DNA of 64,000 nt from Agroathelia rolfsii (lineage: Eukaryota; Basidiomycota; Agaricomycetes; Amylocorticiales; Amylocorticiaceae): the NCBI GenBank assembly GCA_018343915.1, contig JABRWF010000006.1:3968001-4032000 (forward strand), given 5' to 3'. Both the position numbers and the translations under genes were made by a program. The notes under the pieces were generated by a model that did no database searches, was not told the origin of the DNA, and worked only from the letters and a program-made list of their open reading frames with translations. Positions 10,652 through 21,962 of the stretch are shown one piece after another (the stretch's first letter is position 1; each line of letters starts with the position of its first letter).

Positions 10652-11732
10652 AATGATTGAAGAAAGCGAGAGCATCTCACTGCGCTCATCTGGGAACCAT
10701 TGCTATGATACAGCAGATGCACAAGAGCAGAAATTGATTATCATATCTGAGAATGAGGCAGCAACAATCTGATTTGTCTGATCGTTATAATAATGCATGG
10801 TTATATAAGGTCAGGGAACACAAAAATCACGCGAATAACATTACGCTCGAAGTTTTGATGATCAGTCATGTATGCGAGATATTTCCTAGCACCAAGCTTT
10901 TCATATACAGGAACTCCCAGATATGAGGGGATCGGTACGGCATAAGCAATATCTGCCTTTAGGTGCCTCATCAGTACGAAAGTGTGTTAATTATATGTAT
11001 AGCATCTAAAGAACGAGAAGCTGCTGCATGAGTCTAGCTCGCCGTAACCAATACTTGAGATTTTGGGACTTAGGATACCGTATATTTTAAGCAAAATAGT
11101 AAGAGTAAAACTAATTCTAATATTGATAAAGAGCGATTCTGGTGTTACATACAATGCGGTGCAGGTACTATGGGGCCTTGACTCAGAGGTATATACAAAA
11201 CCCCATTAACTGAGAAGAACCAAAAATTGTGTTGTCCTAGAATGAAGATGAGAGTGTTTCGATCAGTACAATCTGAAGACGTGTATGCTATCTACATGGC
11301 GGAGCAAAAGTAGGAGCTAGGAGTCAATACATCCGCTGAAAAATCCTCTTCGTAGGCATAGTAGTGGCATAGTACCAGAATTGAGAATGTTAGAGCTAGC
11401 TATCACTTGGAGCAACAAAGCGTGAAAAGGGCCGGCTCCTTGCCGCCAAAGCCGATAATCACGTGATAAGTGGGCGATCCTAAGACTGCAACAGAAGTAC
11501 TTTTTCTACTACCATTGCTTATTTGAATGAGCCCAGACTTGACTAGTTTAACTCGTACTGCTATTAAAGAACTCTGTGTCGAGCGTTTTGGGTCTCAATA
11601 TTTGACGAGAATGAAAAAATGCTAGGCGTATTGTGTACCCGCTTGTGTTGATCCCAGCGTAACCACTGGCACGAGAAGCTCTTCGTCAGACCACCGGCCG
11701 GGTTCATTCAGTATCGGGTTACCACTGGCACT
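10652..11732. other. No gene seen; upstream of the aminopeptidase
   Basis: No coherent exon series. Immediately before the aminopeptidase start, a 14-base unit (gtaaccactggcac, then gttaccactggcac) occurs at 11659-11672 and 11718-11731, ending one base before the ATG. This may be part of the promoter or leader. Confidence 0.35.
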
Positions 11733-13324
11733 ATGAAGTTTCCGACCACCTTCGTCCTTCTTGCAACACTTGTCAGCGTCACTACTGCTTTACAGCATGT
11801 CCTGTCTTCTCAACAGGGCATGTTCGACATTTCCATCCAAGCATTAATCGAGAAATTCGATGACCCGGTAGATGCCATGAAGGCATGGAATCCTTCGTCA
11901 GCACATGAACTCGACGAGCCCCGCTTGATTGAGGTTCTTGATGATGGGGTTTTGACATGGATGACGGAGGGCGACAAGCTTCGTTTAAAGAAAAACAAGA
12001 AGTCTTTCATAGATCTCACGGACTTTCGTGACATAGAAAGGAAGGTTTCCCTCACTCCCAGTACGTCTACTCATCAGTACGCTGGCTCAATATCTTACCT
12101 TTTTCTTCATTTTTCCAGCCTGGCCAGACATTCGACATGAAGACATTGTCAAGCTAGTCATTTCTCGGCTCAACATCGATAATCTCAAGTCGACTATCAC
12201 CACACTCACCAGCTTTTGGACGCGGTATCACAAGAGCGAGCATGGAAGAGAAAGCTCTCATTGGTTGTATAATCAAATCCTTGATGTACGTCTAAATACT
12301 TGATTTCATGCTCTGCGCTGACACTCTTGTTTCACAGATTGCTGCTAAAGCCCCTTCTTCACTAGCGCTCTCGGTCGAGAAGTTCACACACCCATTCCCT
12401 CAATCCTCTATCATTGCACGTTTTGAGCCCCCCTCGGGGCGTAATGCCTCTGCCCCTGTCTTCATTATTGGTGCACATCAAGACTCGGCCAACTATCTTT
12501 TCCCACTTTTACGCGCTCCAGGAGCGGATGACGACGGGTATGGCCTGCTCCTAGCATTTTGAATCCGTTTCTCACTTCAATTGGCTGCCTAGCTCGGGTA
12601 CTGTCACGATCCTTGAAGCATTCCGTGCGCTGGTTGAGACAGGCTTCAATCCCGAGTACCCTGTCGAGTTCCACTGGTATGCAGGAGAGGAGGGCGGACT
12701 TCTTGGTAGTCAAGCTGTTGTGAAGGAATACTTGGCAAAGAATGTAAATGTTGGAGCAATGCTTCAATTTGTGAGTTACTCCACCTTCAGCTCAGAAGGT
12801 GTTCAATCACCTTATTAAACTATTCCCTGCTGTCAGGACATGACAGCATACGTGAAAAACGACACTACGCCTACATTTACGCTGATATCGACAGACGTGG
12901 ATGCCTCCCTGACGAACTACACCGAAAATTTAGCTAAGAAGTACATCAATGAGCCTGTGCGACAGGCTAGATTCAAGTCTGTTTACTTTTGTTTTATGCG
13001 GTTGGGTATTCTACGGATACGCTAATACGAAGTACATCAGGGAACGAGGAGGCTCCGACCATATGTCCTGGCAAAGAGCAGGCTATTCAGCGGCCTTCGC
13101 TACTGAAGGTCCTCCGCTCGAAGACGGTTTTGATCCGTATGTCCACACTCCTCAAGATCGCATGGACATTCCGGAATATTCATTCGAGGTAGCGTATTTT
13201 AACCATTTCATCTTCTTGTGGGTTTAATTGGGATTGAGGTTCCTGGATTTTCAAACAGCATGCACTGGAATCCAGTAAGGTCGCCGTTGCTTTCGCAATT
13301 GAACTTGGAGGATGGGTCGATTAA
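11733..13324 (+). CDS. Secreted M28 family zinc aminopeptidase (leucine aminopeptidase type)
   Basis: The start ATG at 11733 opens a signal peptide ([19 protein letters not shown]). A propeptide-like region follows, then the M28 catalytic core. Metal ligands are visible in order: His in GAHQDS, bridging Asp in GADDDGSGTV (restored only when the intron after GACGACGG is removed), Glu pair in [12 protein letters not shown], Asp in ISTDVD and His in [17 protein letters not shown] precedes the last ligand. The last exon ends ELGGWVD with stop at 13322-13324. Introns lie after position 12058, 12284 and in the GADDDG codon, with others near 12770-12835, 12970-13050 and 13190-13258. The splice near 12980-13047 is uncertain and decides whether a usual Cys precedes SDH. 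The enzyme would trim N-terminal residues from peptides outside the cell. Confidence 0.87.
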
Positions 13325-14067
13325 AACATGATTTCGACATACTTTCTGCCTATGCGATGGATCACTTTAGCAATGATACTCGAAAACTCGTTAATATAAA
13401 CTCAGGATGACTGTCACAAAAAAGCAAGAAAATATTTCGATTAGGCGAATTTATCAATGTACTATCATCATGACAGGATATTACTGTCCACGTCTCCCGA
13501 CGACAGTTTGGATGTCGATCATAACTGATTTAATTGGCATATAGTTGTTTATCCCTCGATTTTGTTCATTCTGATCCAAAACTGTCTAAAGGTGTGTGAT
13601 CATTAGTGGTATGTTTCTGGGTTCGGAGCATGATATTGGAAATATTTGATACGAAGACCTTGCTAACGGTGAAACTTTATAAGTATGATTTCATGGGCAA
13701 AAATGAATCTTTCATCCTGTGCTTCGAAGATTCAGCGTGATGGTTTCTATGCTGTCACTCGGGATTGCAGAAAGTGCTCTTCTATGTCGGCTACTGTTCA
13801 TTGTCGCATTCGGAACTTTCCCATCGAGGCCTATCAAATGTCGGGAAAAGTCGAATCATGCTTATTCTGTGATGAATTGATTGACCGTCAATTCCCTGGA
13901 TACGAGGCTGCAAAACCAGGGATAAGGACGTAAAGACTAAGAGCCGCTTCGTCTTCTGCCTTCATTGACCACTCTTTCCTTCCCGGTGACACAGGGTGTT
14001 GCCTACTATACTGGCACTCCTTTCTTAATACCCAAATTCATTCTTTATCTCTATACCCGAGACTGGC
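13325..14067. other. Spacer; one unrecognised 82-codon frame
   Basis: A plus frame at 13685-13933 contains two Cys pairs (CRKC, CLFC) but shows no other family feature. I would not call it a gene. The rest shows nothing. Confidence 0.3.
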
Positions 14068-15175
14068 ATGTCGGGCTTCGTTGTAGTCGAATACAATCTC
14101 AACGCGACTTTTGCGGCTTTTAGCATTGGCATCCAGATATCCGTAATTTTACTTGGTGTCATGACTCTGCAAACTTACCATTTCATTATTTTCTGCGCTT
14201 TTCCGGTTTCAAGGATCCACTTTGGATTCAGTGTCTGGTGCGCTTCGAGTTGATGCAATTTTTGTTTATCTTTATCTTAGCCTGGGAAAAATTTCTAGTT
14301 CGCATTTATTTAGTAAGGTTTTTCATGATGTCCTGTGTAGATGTTTGAGCTTATGCAAATATTAGGCTCATGGAGATAGCCCATGCGGTTTACGTTGAGA
14401 CCACCAATTACATATGGACAACCGTGCGAAATGAAAACCCTATGATGTTCCCGGAAAAAACACCATTTAGCCTCAATCTGTCAATCTTTTTCAGTGGTGT
14501 TGTTTTGCCAGCGACACAGGTACGCTGCATCGCACACATAAATGTAATCTCCAAGAACTAAAACGCACGTATATTTAGTCATTCTTCGCATAGAGATTCC
14601 TTATATTCTCGCATAAAAATTTGATTCCGTGCGTATGCTGGTTCTTACCCTTTATGCGTTTCGCGGCTAGTATCCTTTGTTTGATAGAGGCTTTTGATAT
14701 GAAAACGCTACTTCAGTTATTAAATTAATGGAGGTGGCTGATTATATATGTCTTGTGCGTCAAATCTTCTACTCGGTGAGCATTCTATCAATTTTCAGAT
14801 TTGACATACCTCCCACCGGCATACATGTGTCAGCGCGGTTGGATGCATTATGGATCTTTTGGTTGCCGCCTCTGTGTTTTTTTTTCATCGCGTGCGTATC
14901 GCATCCATGTCGTAAACAAAGCAAAAATAAAAACAGATAAAACATGACGACTTTCCTAGTTTTTTTTTTTTTTTTTTTAATTCTTTATTGGCATCGTAAG
15001 TGTGCACAACATCTAGATTCGCTACACATCATTTTTACCCGTAAGCTAAACTCCCGGATCATTCACAGTCAACAACAACTGATGGCACCAACATGGGAAT
15101 TGGGGGCCTGTCAAGGGGTCGAATCATATCTAGTAGGGTTTTTCCACGAGGCTTCGTCTATTTATGACATCTAAT
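14068..15175 (+). pseudogene. DUF6534 membrane-protein gene, decayed (array member 1)
   Basis: Follows the exon plan of the intact copy at 16490: FAAFSIGIQISVILLGVMTLQTY, then HYFLRFSGFKDPLWIQ, a 14-base microexon (14299-14312), MEIAHAVYVETTNYIW, PFSLNLSIFFSGV, an exon with RFLIFSHKNLIPCVCWF, and MDLLVAASVFFFHRVR. Several lesions are visible. The frame shifts between LQTY and HYFLRF, the microexon junction reads TAG where other copies have TGG, TGT or TAC, and stops replace residues after SFFA and QLLN. The last conserved exons of the family (the LNAR exon) are not clearly found. A run of 19 T occurs at 14960-14978. Confidence 0.7.
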
Positions 15176-16489
15176 TATAAGTTGCTTGGCTTTAGATTAA
15201 TATGTCTACAGTAAAATTCGAGAAGACAACGATCTTGAGGAGTCGGAGGCTAGAAAGCCCATGCTACCAGGATTGTGCGAAGGCGGACCTCACTTTTAAT
15301 AGCATGCTCGCTCGCAATTCATGCTTATCTGATTTATAGAGCTCTTCAAGTTGACTTTCCCATGCCACACCCCTTATCGCTCCCTATTAAGCCAACATTC
15401 TATGCCCAGGAGCTGGTACCACGTATTTGAACTTGGAAATATCCAATTGTGTAAAAACCAATGAAAAAACCTTCTTATGATACTCTGAAAAACTTGTAGC
15501 AGACCATCTGTATTCTATTCTTTCACTTGTACATAGGCTAGATCATGGCTTTCGGCGGCATCTTAACTCCTCGGCCAAAGCAAACAAACTAGACGTATTA
15601 TGATCATAGACATAATCGCAACAACTCAGGGTAGACTCTCGGATCTAAACTGACATCCATGCCAAAGCTAAATACATCGCCCAACATCGCCACCAGTACC
15701 ACAACCACATTTGTCACATTTGTCACATCTCTGAGACTCGTGACGGCTCCCATGCGCACGGACCACACAACACGGACCACCTCATCCGCCGAGATAGACG
15801 CAGTTACTGGATATAGCCTAGCAGTACAAGCAAATCAGAGGTCATGGCCACTTGGGATGCCTAAGTTTAATCGCTGAAACCGTGCTGCTCAGCATGTGTT
15901 GATATCATTTACAAACTGACCTAACCAATACATAAGTCTATGTGTAATGCAATACAAACATTATCATTATCATTTTTGCACCTCGCTTATTGATCTCGCT
16001 GGTAATAAAAACTCGGTAATGACATTACACCCTACAGTGCAACGGATTAATCATCAAGTATACTAGTATACCATGCACTAGGGTTGTACTGTTATCGGGA
16101 CAAGACGATATCCGAATCTTGACTCCTGTTGGGACCGATACCACCTCGCCGAAACCCAACTTCACGTGTCAAGGACGATTCCGATACCTGTGTCAGCTTT
16201 TCCTGAGTCTGATTTCCATCTGGTCCTGATTACTGAGCGCTAATATTTCATCTAAGCTACGCAATACTGTGCTACAAGCTAATTTTACATTCACTCCGAG
16301 TCGCTTCAGCTCCGCAACTTACAGCTCCGGTGATGCAAGGAACAGCTTTGATACGGTATCACACCAGATTGAGTCATCTGCTAAGTGACCTCTGATGCAT
16401 GGTTGAGCTTCCATTGATGTGTATTACTTAGCCAGGTATTTAAGCTTCACCATGCAGTAGTAGGTCGACCTCTTCTCCTGCGCTAAATA
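15176..16489. other. No gene seen
   Basis: Includes a short stretch near 15280-15320 that could be a trace of the final exons of the decayed gene before it. The frame at 15659 has no supporting character. The last 60 bases are the leader of the next DUF6534 gene. Confidence 0.3.
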
Positions 16490-18195
16490 ATGGCATCGTC
16501 AAGCCTCATGACCGCCGCCTGTGTTGTAACAGATGTATATCCTGCCATGCCTCCTGGATTCAGCGTGAATGAAACTTTCGGAGCATTCAGCATTGGCATC
16601 GAGATATCTATGATACTAATAGGAGTGTTGACCTTGCAAACTTACAACTACTTTAATCGCTTTGTCGATGACCCGCTCTGGATAAAAATCTCGGTACGTA
16701 TTTCCATATATCCCGTTTGGTGGCTGAGATGTAAATCTTCTCCTAGATCGCACTCATATGGTAGGAAACGTAACTGTTCACTTATCTGCGTTGATATATT
16801 TATTCAATCCATGCTACGAACAGGTGCATGGAAGTCGCCCATGCGGTTTCTATTGCAACTACCAACTACGAATGGGTGATTATTCACTATGGGAATCCTC
16901 AGATTCTACTGCAAAAAGCACCACTAAGCCTGGCTATGACTATGTTTTTTGGAGGCCTCATATCGCCATTTGCGCAGGTACTCTGCCTAATAGTCTTTAT
17001 ACTCTGAATTGGGCTAACAATATGTATATTATATATTTCCAAAGTCATTTTTTGCTTGGCGCTTATTTATACTCTCCAGAAAGCGCTTAATTCCGATTAT
17101 CTGCTGGTTCCTGGCTCTACTTCATCTTGTAGCCAACATTCTCTGCACAGTGGAAGTAATATACAGTAAAACGCTACCGCAAATGCTCCTGCAGTGGAAA
17201 TGGCTTCTCTTGCTTATATTGTATAGCATCTTTTTGCCCTATTTATAATTGAGATTGCATCGTTCTGATCATATTCCGCATTCCTTCAAGTTCTTTAGAG
17301 TGGACAATAGACGTACTTGTAGCCGTATGTCTGTGTTACTACCTATACCGCGAGCGTGGACATGTTCTTCGGAGGTAGGTATCCTCTTGCGATAGATCAA
17401 GCGGAGTCTAGCTAATTCAAGCAAAGTACAGCACGCGTCCTCGAAAAATTAATGGAATACACAATCCGTAAGTAGGACCAAGCGCTGCTTAGATTATCAT
17501 TTATTCTTGATCGTTAATTCAATACTCTGGATCTATCAGAAACTGGTCTCATCACAAGGTAAAATGTATAGTCCAGTTCTTACTCTCATATGACTAACCC
17601 TGCCGTAGTATAACTGCGATTTCATCCATGATAGTGGTAATATGACAGTCCTTTTAGTGTAAGAGATTGTGTCTGCTAATAGGCTATATACAGTTCTTGA
17701 AAATGCCTGAGACCTGTAGGCATTTTTCTTCCATAATTGAGAAATTATCTGACCTCCGTAATATCTTCTCTCGTATCTTAGTAATATGGATGGCCCTCTT
17801 TGGACTTGTTTCTAGGCGTACGTTCGCCTGAAAGATCGATTGATAAAACCAATAGAGAGTACTCACATGACATCTTGACCTAGTTTACTCCAACTCATTA
17901 TTGGCTTCGTACGTGCACGCCTTTGATATGAGATTGGACGACAAATACTCACTTATACCTGTTTAAGCCTCAACGCACGAGCATACCTTGGCGAGCAGCA
18001 AAGGAGTGGAGTCCACACTAGCACCGCTCTTGATTTTTCTCTTCAAAATATAACTCCATCGCGCTCGGTATGACTTGGACAATTTTTCTATTGGTTGGCT
18101 ATACCTGATCTTCAAGCTTCACGGACCTAGTTCGGCGCTGTTGCCATGGAATCAGATTATACAACATCAAAAAATTTGGGGACGCAAGCCATTGA
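16490..18195 (+). CDS. DUF6534-type seven-helix membrane protein (array member 2)
   Basis: Exon 1 (16490-16693) gives GAFSIGIEISMILIGVLTLQ and DDPLWIKIS. A 14-base microexon (16747-16760) joins to CMEVAHAVSIATTNYEW...PFAQ, then to SFFAWRLFILSRKRL and QMLLQWKWLLLLI. The DUF6534 core follows as EWTIDVLVAVCLCYYL with RERGHVLRR, then TARVLEKLMEYTI and QTGLIT, and later KMPETLIWMALF, LYSNSLLAS and LNARAYLGEQQ. All these join in frame if the acceptor near 17300 is ccttcaag rather than the closer ctttag. Seven hydrophobic segments, no signal peptide, cytosolic tail. The function of the family is unknown; it is expanded in Agaricomycetes. The 3' end after LQNITPSRS is the least certain part. Confidence 0.78.
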
Positions 18196-20070
18196 AGACC
18201 CGAGATCGCCCAGTAAGTATCATATAGCGGGCAGTATGAAATCGCACTCTCTTGGTGTTGTTTGAGATGTGAAAAGCTGGCACGACTTCTGGTATGTTGC
18301 ACTGGGAGTGATATGTGGTGGAATTACAGAAAATGCCTGGGACATTATGTATTATTTATACCTAGAAAAAAACATTTTTTGAGGTTATCCTACAAATTAC
18401 TTACGCTTGCAATATTGGGATTCGAATATTAGTTTTCAGCTCCTGCCATTGGCGCCCGGACCGGCTTAGAGGTATAAACCAAGGATGTTCTCGTCTACGA
18501 AATATCCGGCTCTACTTGCGCCCCATTTGTGAGTCATCGAAGTTCATGCATAAATACAGGTTCTTTATATTTCTACTGGTAGCTCCGGTCATGTAGTAAA
18601 ACAAAGCGGATTTTTGAGCCAGAGGCACCCATTGTCGGCTCGAGGGAATCCCTGGTTATGTGCAAACAGGCGTAGTGAAAAATAGTATAATGATATAATT
18701 TCGAGTTCGATCACAGCTAAACCGAGAAAATGATATATACCTACGCATGTCAGCTTGTGTATGTCGTGGTCAGTGTTACCTATAGCCTAAGGACCCTTCA
18801 GTCATAGACTTACAGGCTAGTGGCGAAAGTAAAAAGCAAGCGTCGGAAAGCATCGGAAAAAATGTCGGACCGCGCCTATGGACTAGCTCCGAGGTTCCGA
18901 CAGTGCATCCGAATCGCTTGCCAACCTGCCTTGGACAAATTCTAAGCGAACTTCTTGCTGGTAGACAAATAACCACGATCAATTTCATTCAGGTCCTTAC
19001 GTGAACCTCGTTTCGTAATCGCATAATCGATTTGCGCGCTGTCTTCCACCGAAGAAATTCTTCGTTCACCGCTTGATACTATCACATGACATGTTCCATT
19101 GGATCCCGCTGAATTAAAATGCGCGTTCTACGATCTAGTGACTTGAACACGCAGAAATAGACCATTGTACGTCATATCCTAAATGTGAGTAATGACGTCA
19201 TTGCTGTCGAGTGAGAATCCCCTGACGTGATGTGCGTGCTACAGTAAAATCTAGGTCGGAGGTTCAGCGTAAGATAGGTGAAATGACCCGGCGCAATTAA
19301 TTAGCAGTGCTCGGTAGCGCTTTGTGCTCAGGGCAGACATACCTCATACTCAGTTCCTAGTCTCCTGACTACATACACCAACATGTAGGCACTCCAAGCC
19401 TATTCGCCATGACTCGTTTTCAATAATTACAAACCCATGGCTCAATATAAGTGTATCAATATTTGTAGCACGAATCAACAAAACTGCTGTTACTGGTGTC
19501 AAGGTGGCAGAGTAAGCTAGCTTAGTGAGCCGTCGATGCTCATAGAAGAGCACAGGCCAGGGAGGTACAATATGGATCCTCCTGCTCCTACTCTGCGATG
19601 CTGGAACATCAGCTAAGCTTCAGATCGTCAACAGTGCCCTCCTGAAACAAGAGAGAATGCAAAACGTTTATATTCTTTCTGGGAAGGGGTGCGTTAAACG
19701 GGGTTGTGGTACTATATCATTATAAAAGAGCAAGCAAGCGGATACGCGAGATCTCGAGCTTTAAGGTTGCTTTAACCATAACTGTTTCTGTATGCTGTTC
19801 CACTGTGGGTTTTCATGTAAATTCTGCTCTCTCAGCTTCAGTGTCCTACACATCCAATGTATATCAGAATCCATCGGCAATTTGCTATGCGTATAAGATT
19901 GCTAGATCACGACGCCAAGTAGAGCTTTTTTGTTCAGCGTGAAGATACGTTTAAGCAGGCGGGCTGCATGTGTGACCTTGAAATTTTCTGTGAAGAACAA
20001 GCGCACACAAAGTCATAGCCATTATTCGGACCTCTGGCGCATCGACAATCTGTTTATATAAGGGCCGAGA
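18196..20070. other. No gene seen
   Basis: Nearly 1.9 kb without a coherent exon chain on either strand. Short frames at 18776, 19350 and 19706 lack hydrophobic or motif support. No repeat shared with the rest of the window was found. Confidence 0.35.
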
Positions 20071-20680
20071 CTAATCTCCTAGAATATGGAAGCTACCCTC
20101 CCCCTTCTCCCACACGCACACCACAGCCTCAACTGGAGTTTGGATATTGAAGGTTGAATATTGAATAATCTTTGCATTATCACAACCCCATGTTATCCGT
20201 ACCTCTATGGGGCCGGTGAAGACGATGTAATATTGAAGAACTGAGTTCCCTGCAAGTCCGTCTTGGAGCGTCAGCCATCCGCATTCAGCTGATATCCCTG
20301 CAGGCAACGGTCATCTTATCTTCCCAGCTTCGAGCAGGGCTCTTTAATATCACTCAAATGTGTTGCCTGTTATCATATGGAAAGGCCAATATAATCTGTT
20401 TGACTTAACAAGCGAAGATGTACTCTTGGTTGATTAAATAGCCTGTAGTTCCTCGCCTGGGCGTCCCCTTCCATGTGACTACCCCAGGGGCGGGTGTCCT
20501 TCGCCGTGCCCCGTTTGGATCGCTAGTTTCTGATCAGTTCCACTATACTCAATCTGATCCTGCCGTTGGCCATCGAATAAAGTTCAGCTCATCGTCGTCC
20601 AACGGGAAGTGGACAGAATCTCGGTTAAGCCTAATCTCGGCAGGCCACAATTGTACCCTATAAATACTTATCAGTGATTG
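20071..20680 (-). pseudogene. Possible fragment of an unrecognised protein gene
   Basis: On the minus strand 20307-20071 reads as a 78-residue frame (CGWLTLQDGLAGN, VRITWGCDNAKI, VEAVVCVWEKGEG). Its amino-acid balance looks more protein-like than that of the neighbouring frames. Upstream, near 20680-20500, a second piece (NFIRWPT, then in another frame QIEYSGTDQKLAIQTG) is interrupted by stops. I do not recognise the family. If real, it is a broken soluble protein. Confidence 0.25.
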
Positions 20681-20838
20681 CTAAGATAGTTCTTTTCCAT
20701 AACCGCAATCCCGGTTAGATTAACAGATACCTCTCGGTGTAATATGTGCTGCCTGGCGATGAGTGTTATAATCCGAGTTAGTATAGTATCTGGGGTGCAC
20801 CCTAATATCGTAGCGTGTCAAGGTTCCATATCAATCGA

Positions 20839-20858
20839 CCCTCATATATATATGAGGG
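20839..20858. repeat. Perfect 20-base palindrome inside a longer inverted repeat
   Basis: ccctcatata followed by its reverse complement, with an outer inverted pair (ccatat near 20826, atatgg near 20867). It could extrude as a cruciform or be a protein-binding or insertion site. No gene is adjacent. Confidence 0.6.
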
Positions 20859-21962
20859 TTTTGGAATATGGAGTAGACAAACTGAGAGGCTTGTAAAATA
20901 CCCTCGATCAAACATACTATCTTCGTTGTTAATTGGTCGCTAGTCAGCCCGGGATTGATAGACTATAGGTGGCTAGGAGCACGCAGTAGCTGGTTGGATC
21001 TAAGTAGATCTACTGTGTCATATGAGGCTACGTAGGACCAATCGAAATGACGCATGGTTAGAAATAGTTGATACATTGTGGGATATCTTTCACGAGCTTC
21101 ATTCGGCTATGTGAGTGATGGAGACTATATTTCCATGGAGGCACATGGTTTGCTATCTGCTTGAGACCTAGAGCATGCGGCCGGTTGGTTGAGCCAGGTT
21201 AGCAATTTTTTTTAGGATACAATACAATTTCTCACAGTGCTCACCTGATGATGACGCTCTTCAAGGATGCATAGCACTAGTAGGCGTTTGAAAGACATCA
21301 ACTCCTCAGAGGACTACCCATACTGGTACTTCAAGTTCAGGCCAGCCAGACATATGTATCGAGTTTGAATATTTGAATATCATTGGCAGCGAATACGTAG
21401 GGATTGGGAATTGATCGGCGTTTAAAGTTCGAGGGGAATGAAACATTGTTACGCGCGTGGTTTCCAGGTTCGGTCAAATCAAAAATGTTGTCTACGACCC
21501 TTGTCGTGTTCCCACTTCAGCTCCAGTACAAACAACGGCAAACCGGGTGTTTCATTCGCTAAAAGCCCTTGTACGCGTCTTTCAACCAAATTCAATTGCC
21601 TGCTCGCATCCTTTTCAATTATAACAATATTGTCCTGGTGAACCTTCATTAGATCATTCGATGCATCGATACCCCGCTAGAAGTAGGCTACGTCCCTATT
21701 ACCATATTGAGATATCCCTGCTCAAGCTATGGCTGTACCAATGGTTTAAGTCTGTCAGTGTCAAATGTAGCTTGGCAATGGCGCCCGGAATGTATCCTGG
21801 CGTTAGGCTTGTGCGCCTGAAATGTCGGACTACCACATGTTCCTTTTATAACACAGTTTATAAGGTCTCCAGGACAGTGGTTGAACTAGTCTCTGAACCC
21901 TCCTCAACGTTCCCCTCTCTGGACTGCTCATACTCACATTATATCGTCCTGAGCAGCACAAA
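20859..21962. other. No gene seen; upstream of DUF6534 member 3
   Basis: No exon chain. Frames at 21438 and 21661 overlap the leader of the next gene and lack conserved features. The last 100 bases probably hold the promoter and leader of member 3. Confidence 0.3.

Noticed and set aside
12525..12590. Apparent frame break in GADDDG of the aminopeptidase
   Set aside because: A GT-AG intron (gtatgg...ctag) removes the stop and restores GADDDGSGTV, so the enzyme is not broken here.
12949..13227. 92-codon frame taken as a separate gene
   Set aside because: It is an exon of the M28 aminopeptidase (SDHMSW and the VHTPQD ligand block) extended into introns on both sides.
13685..13933. 82-codon Cys-containing frame
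   Set aside because: Two Cys pairs are not enough for a zinc-binding call; no homologous pattern, intron or promoter feature.
17220..17310. Frame break in member 2 when the acceptor ttctttag is used
   Set aside because: The upstream acceptor ccttcaag restores FSLEWTIDVL in phase 2.
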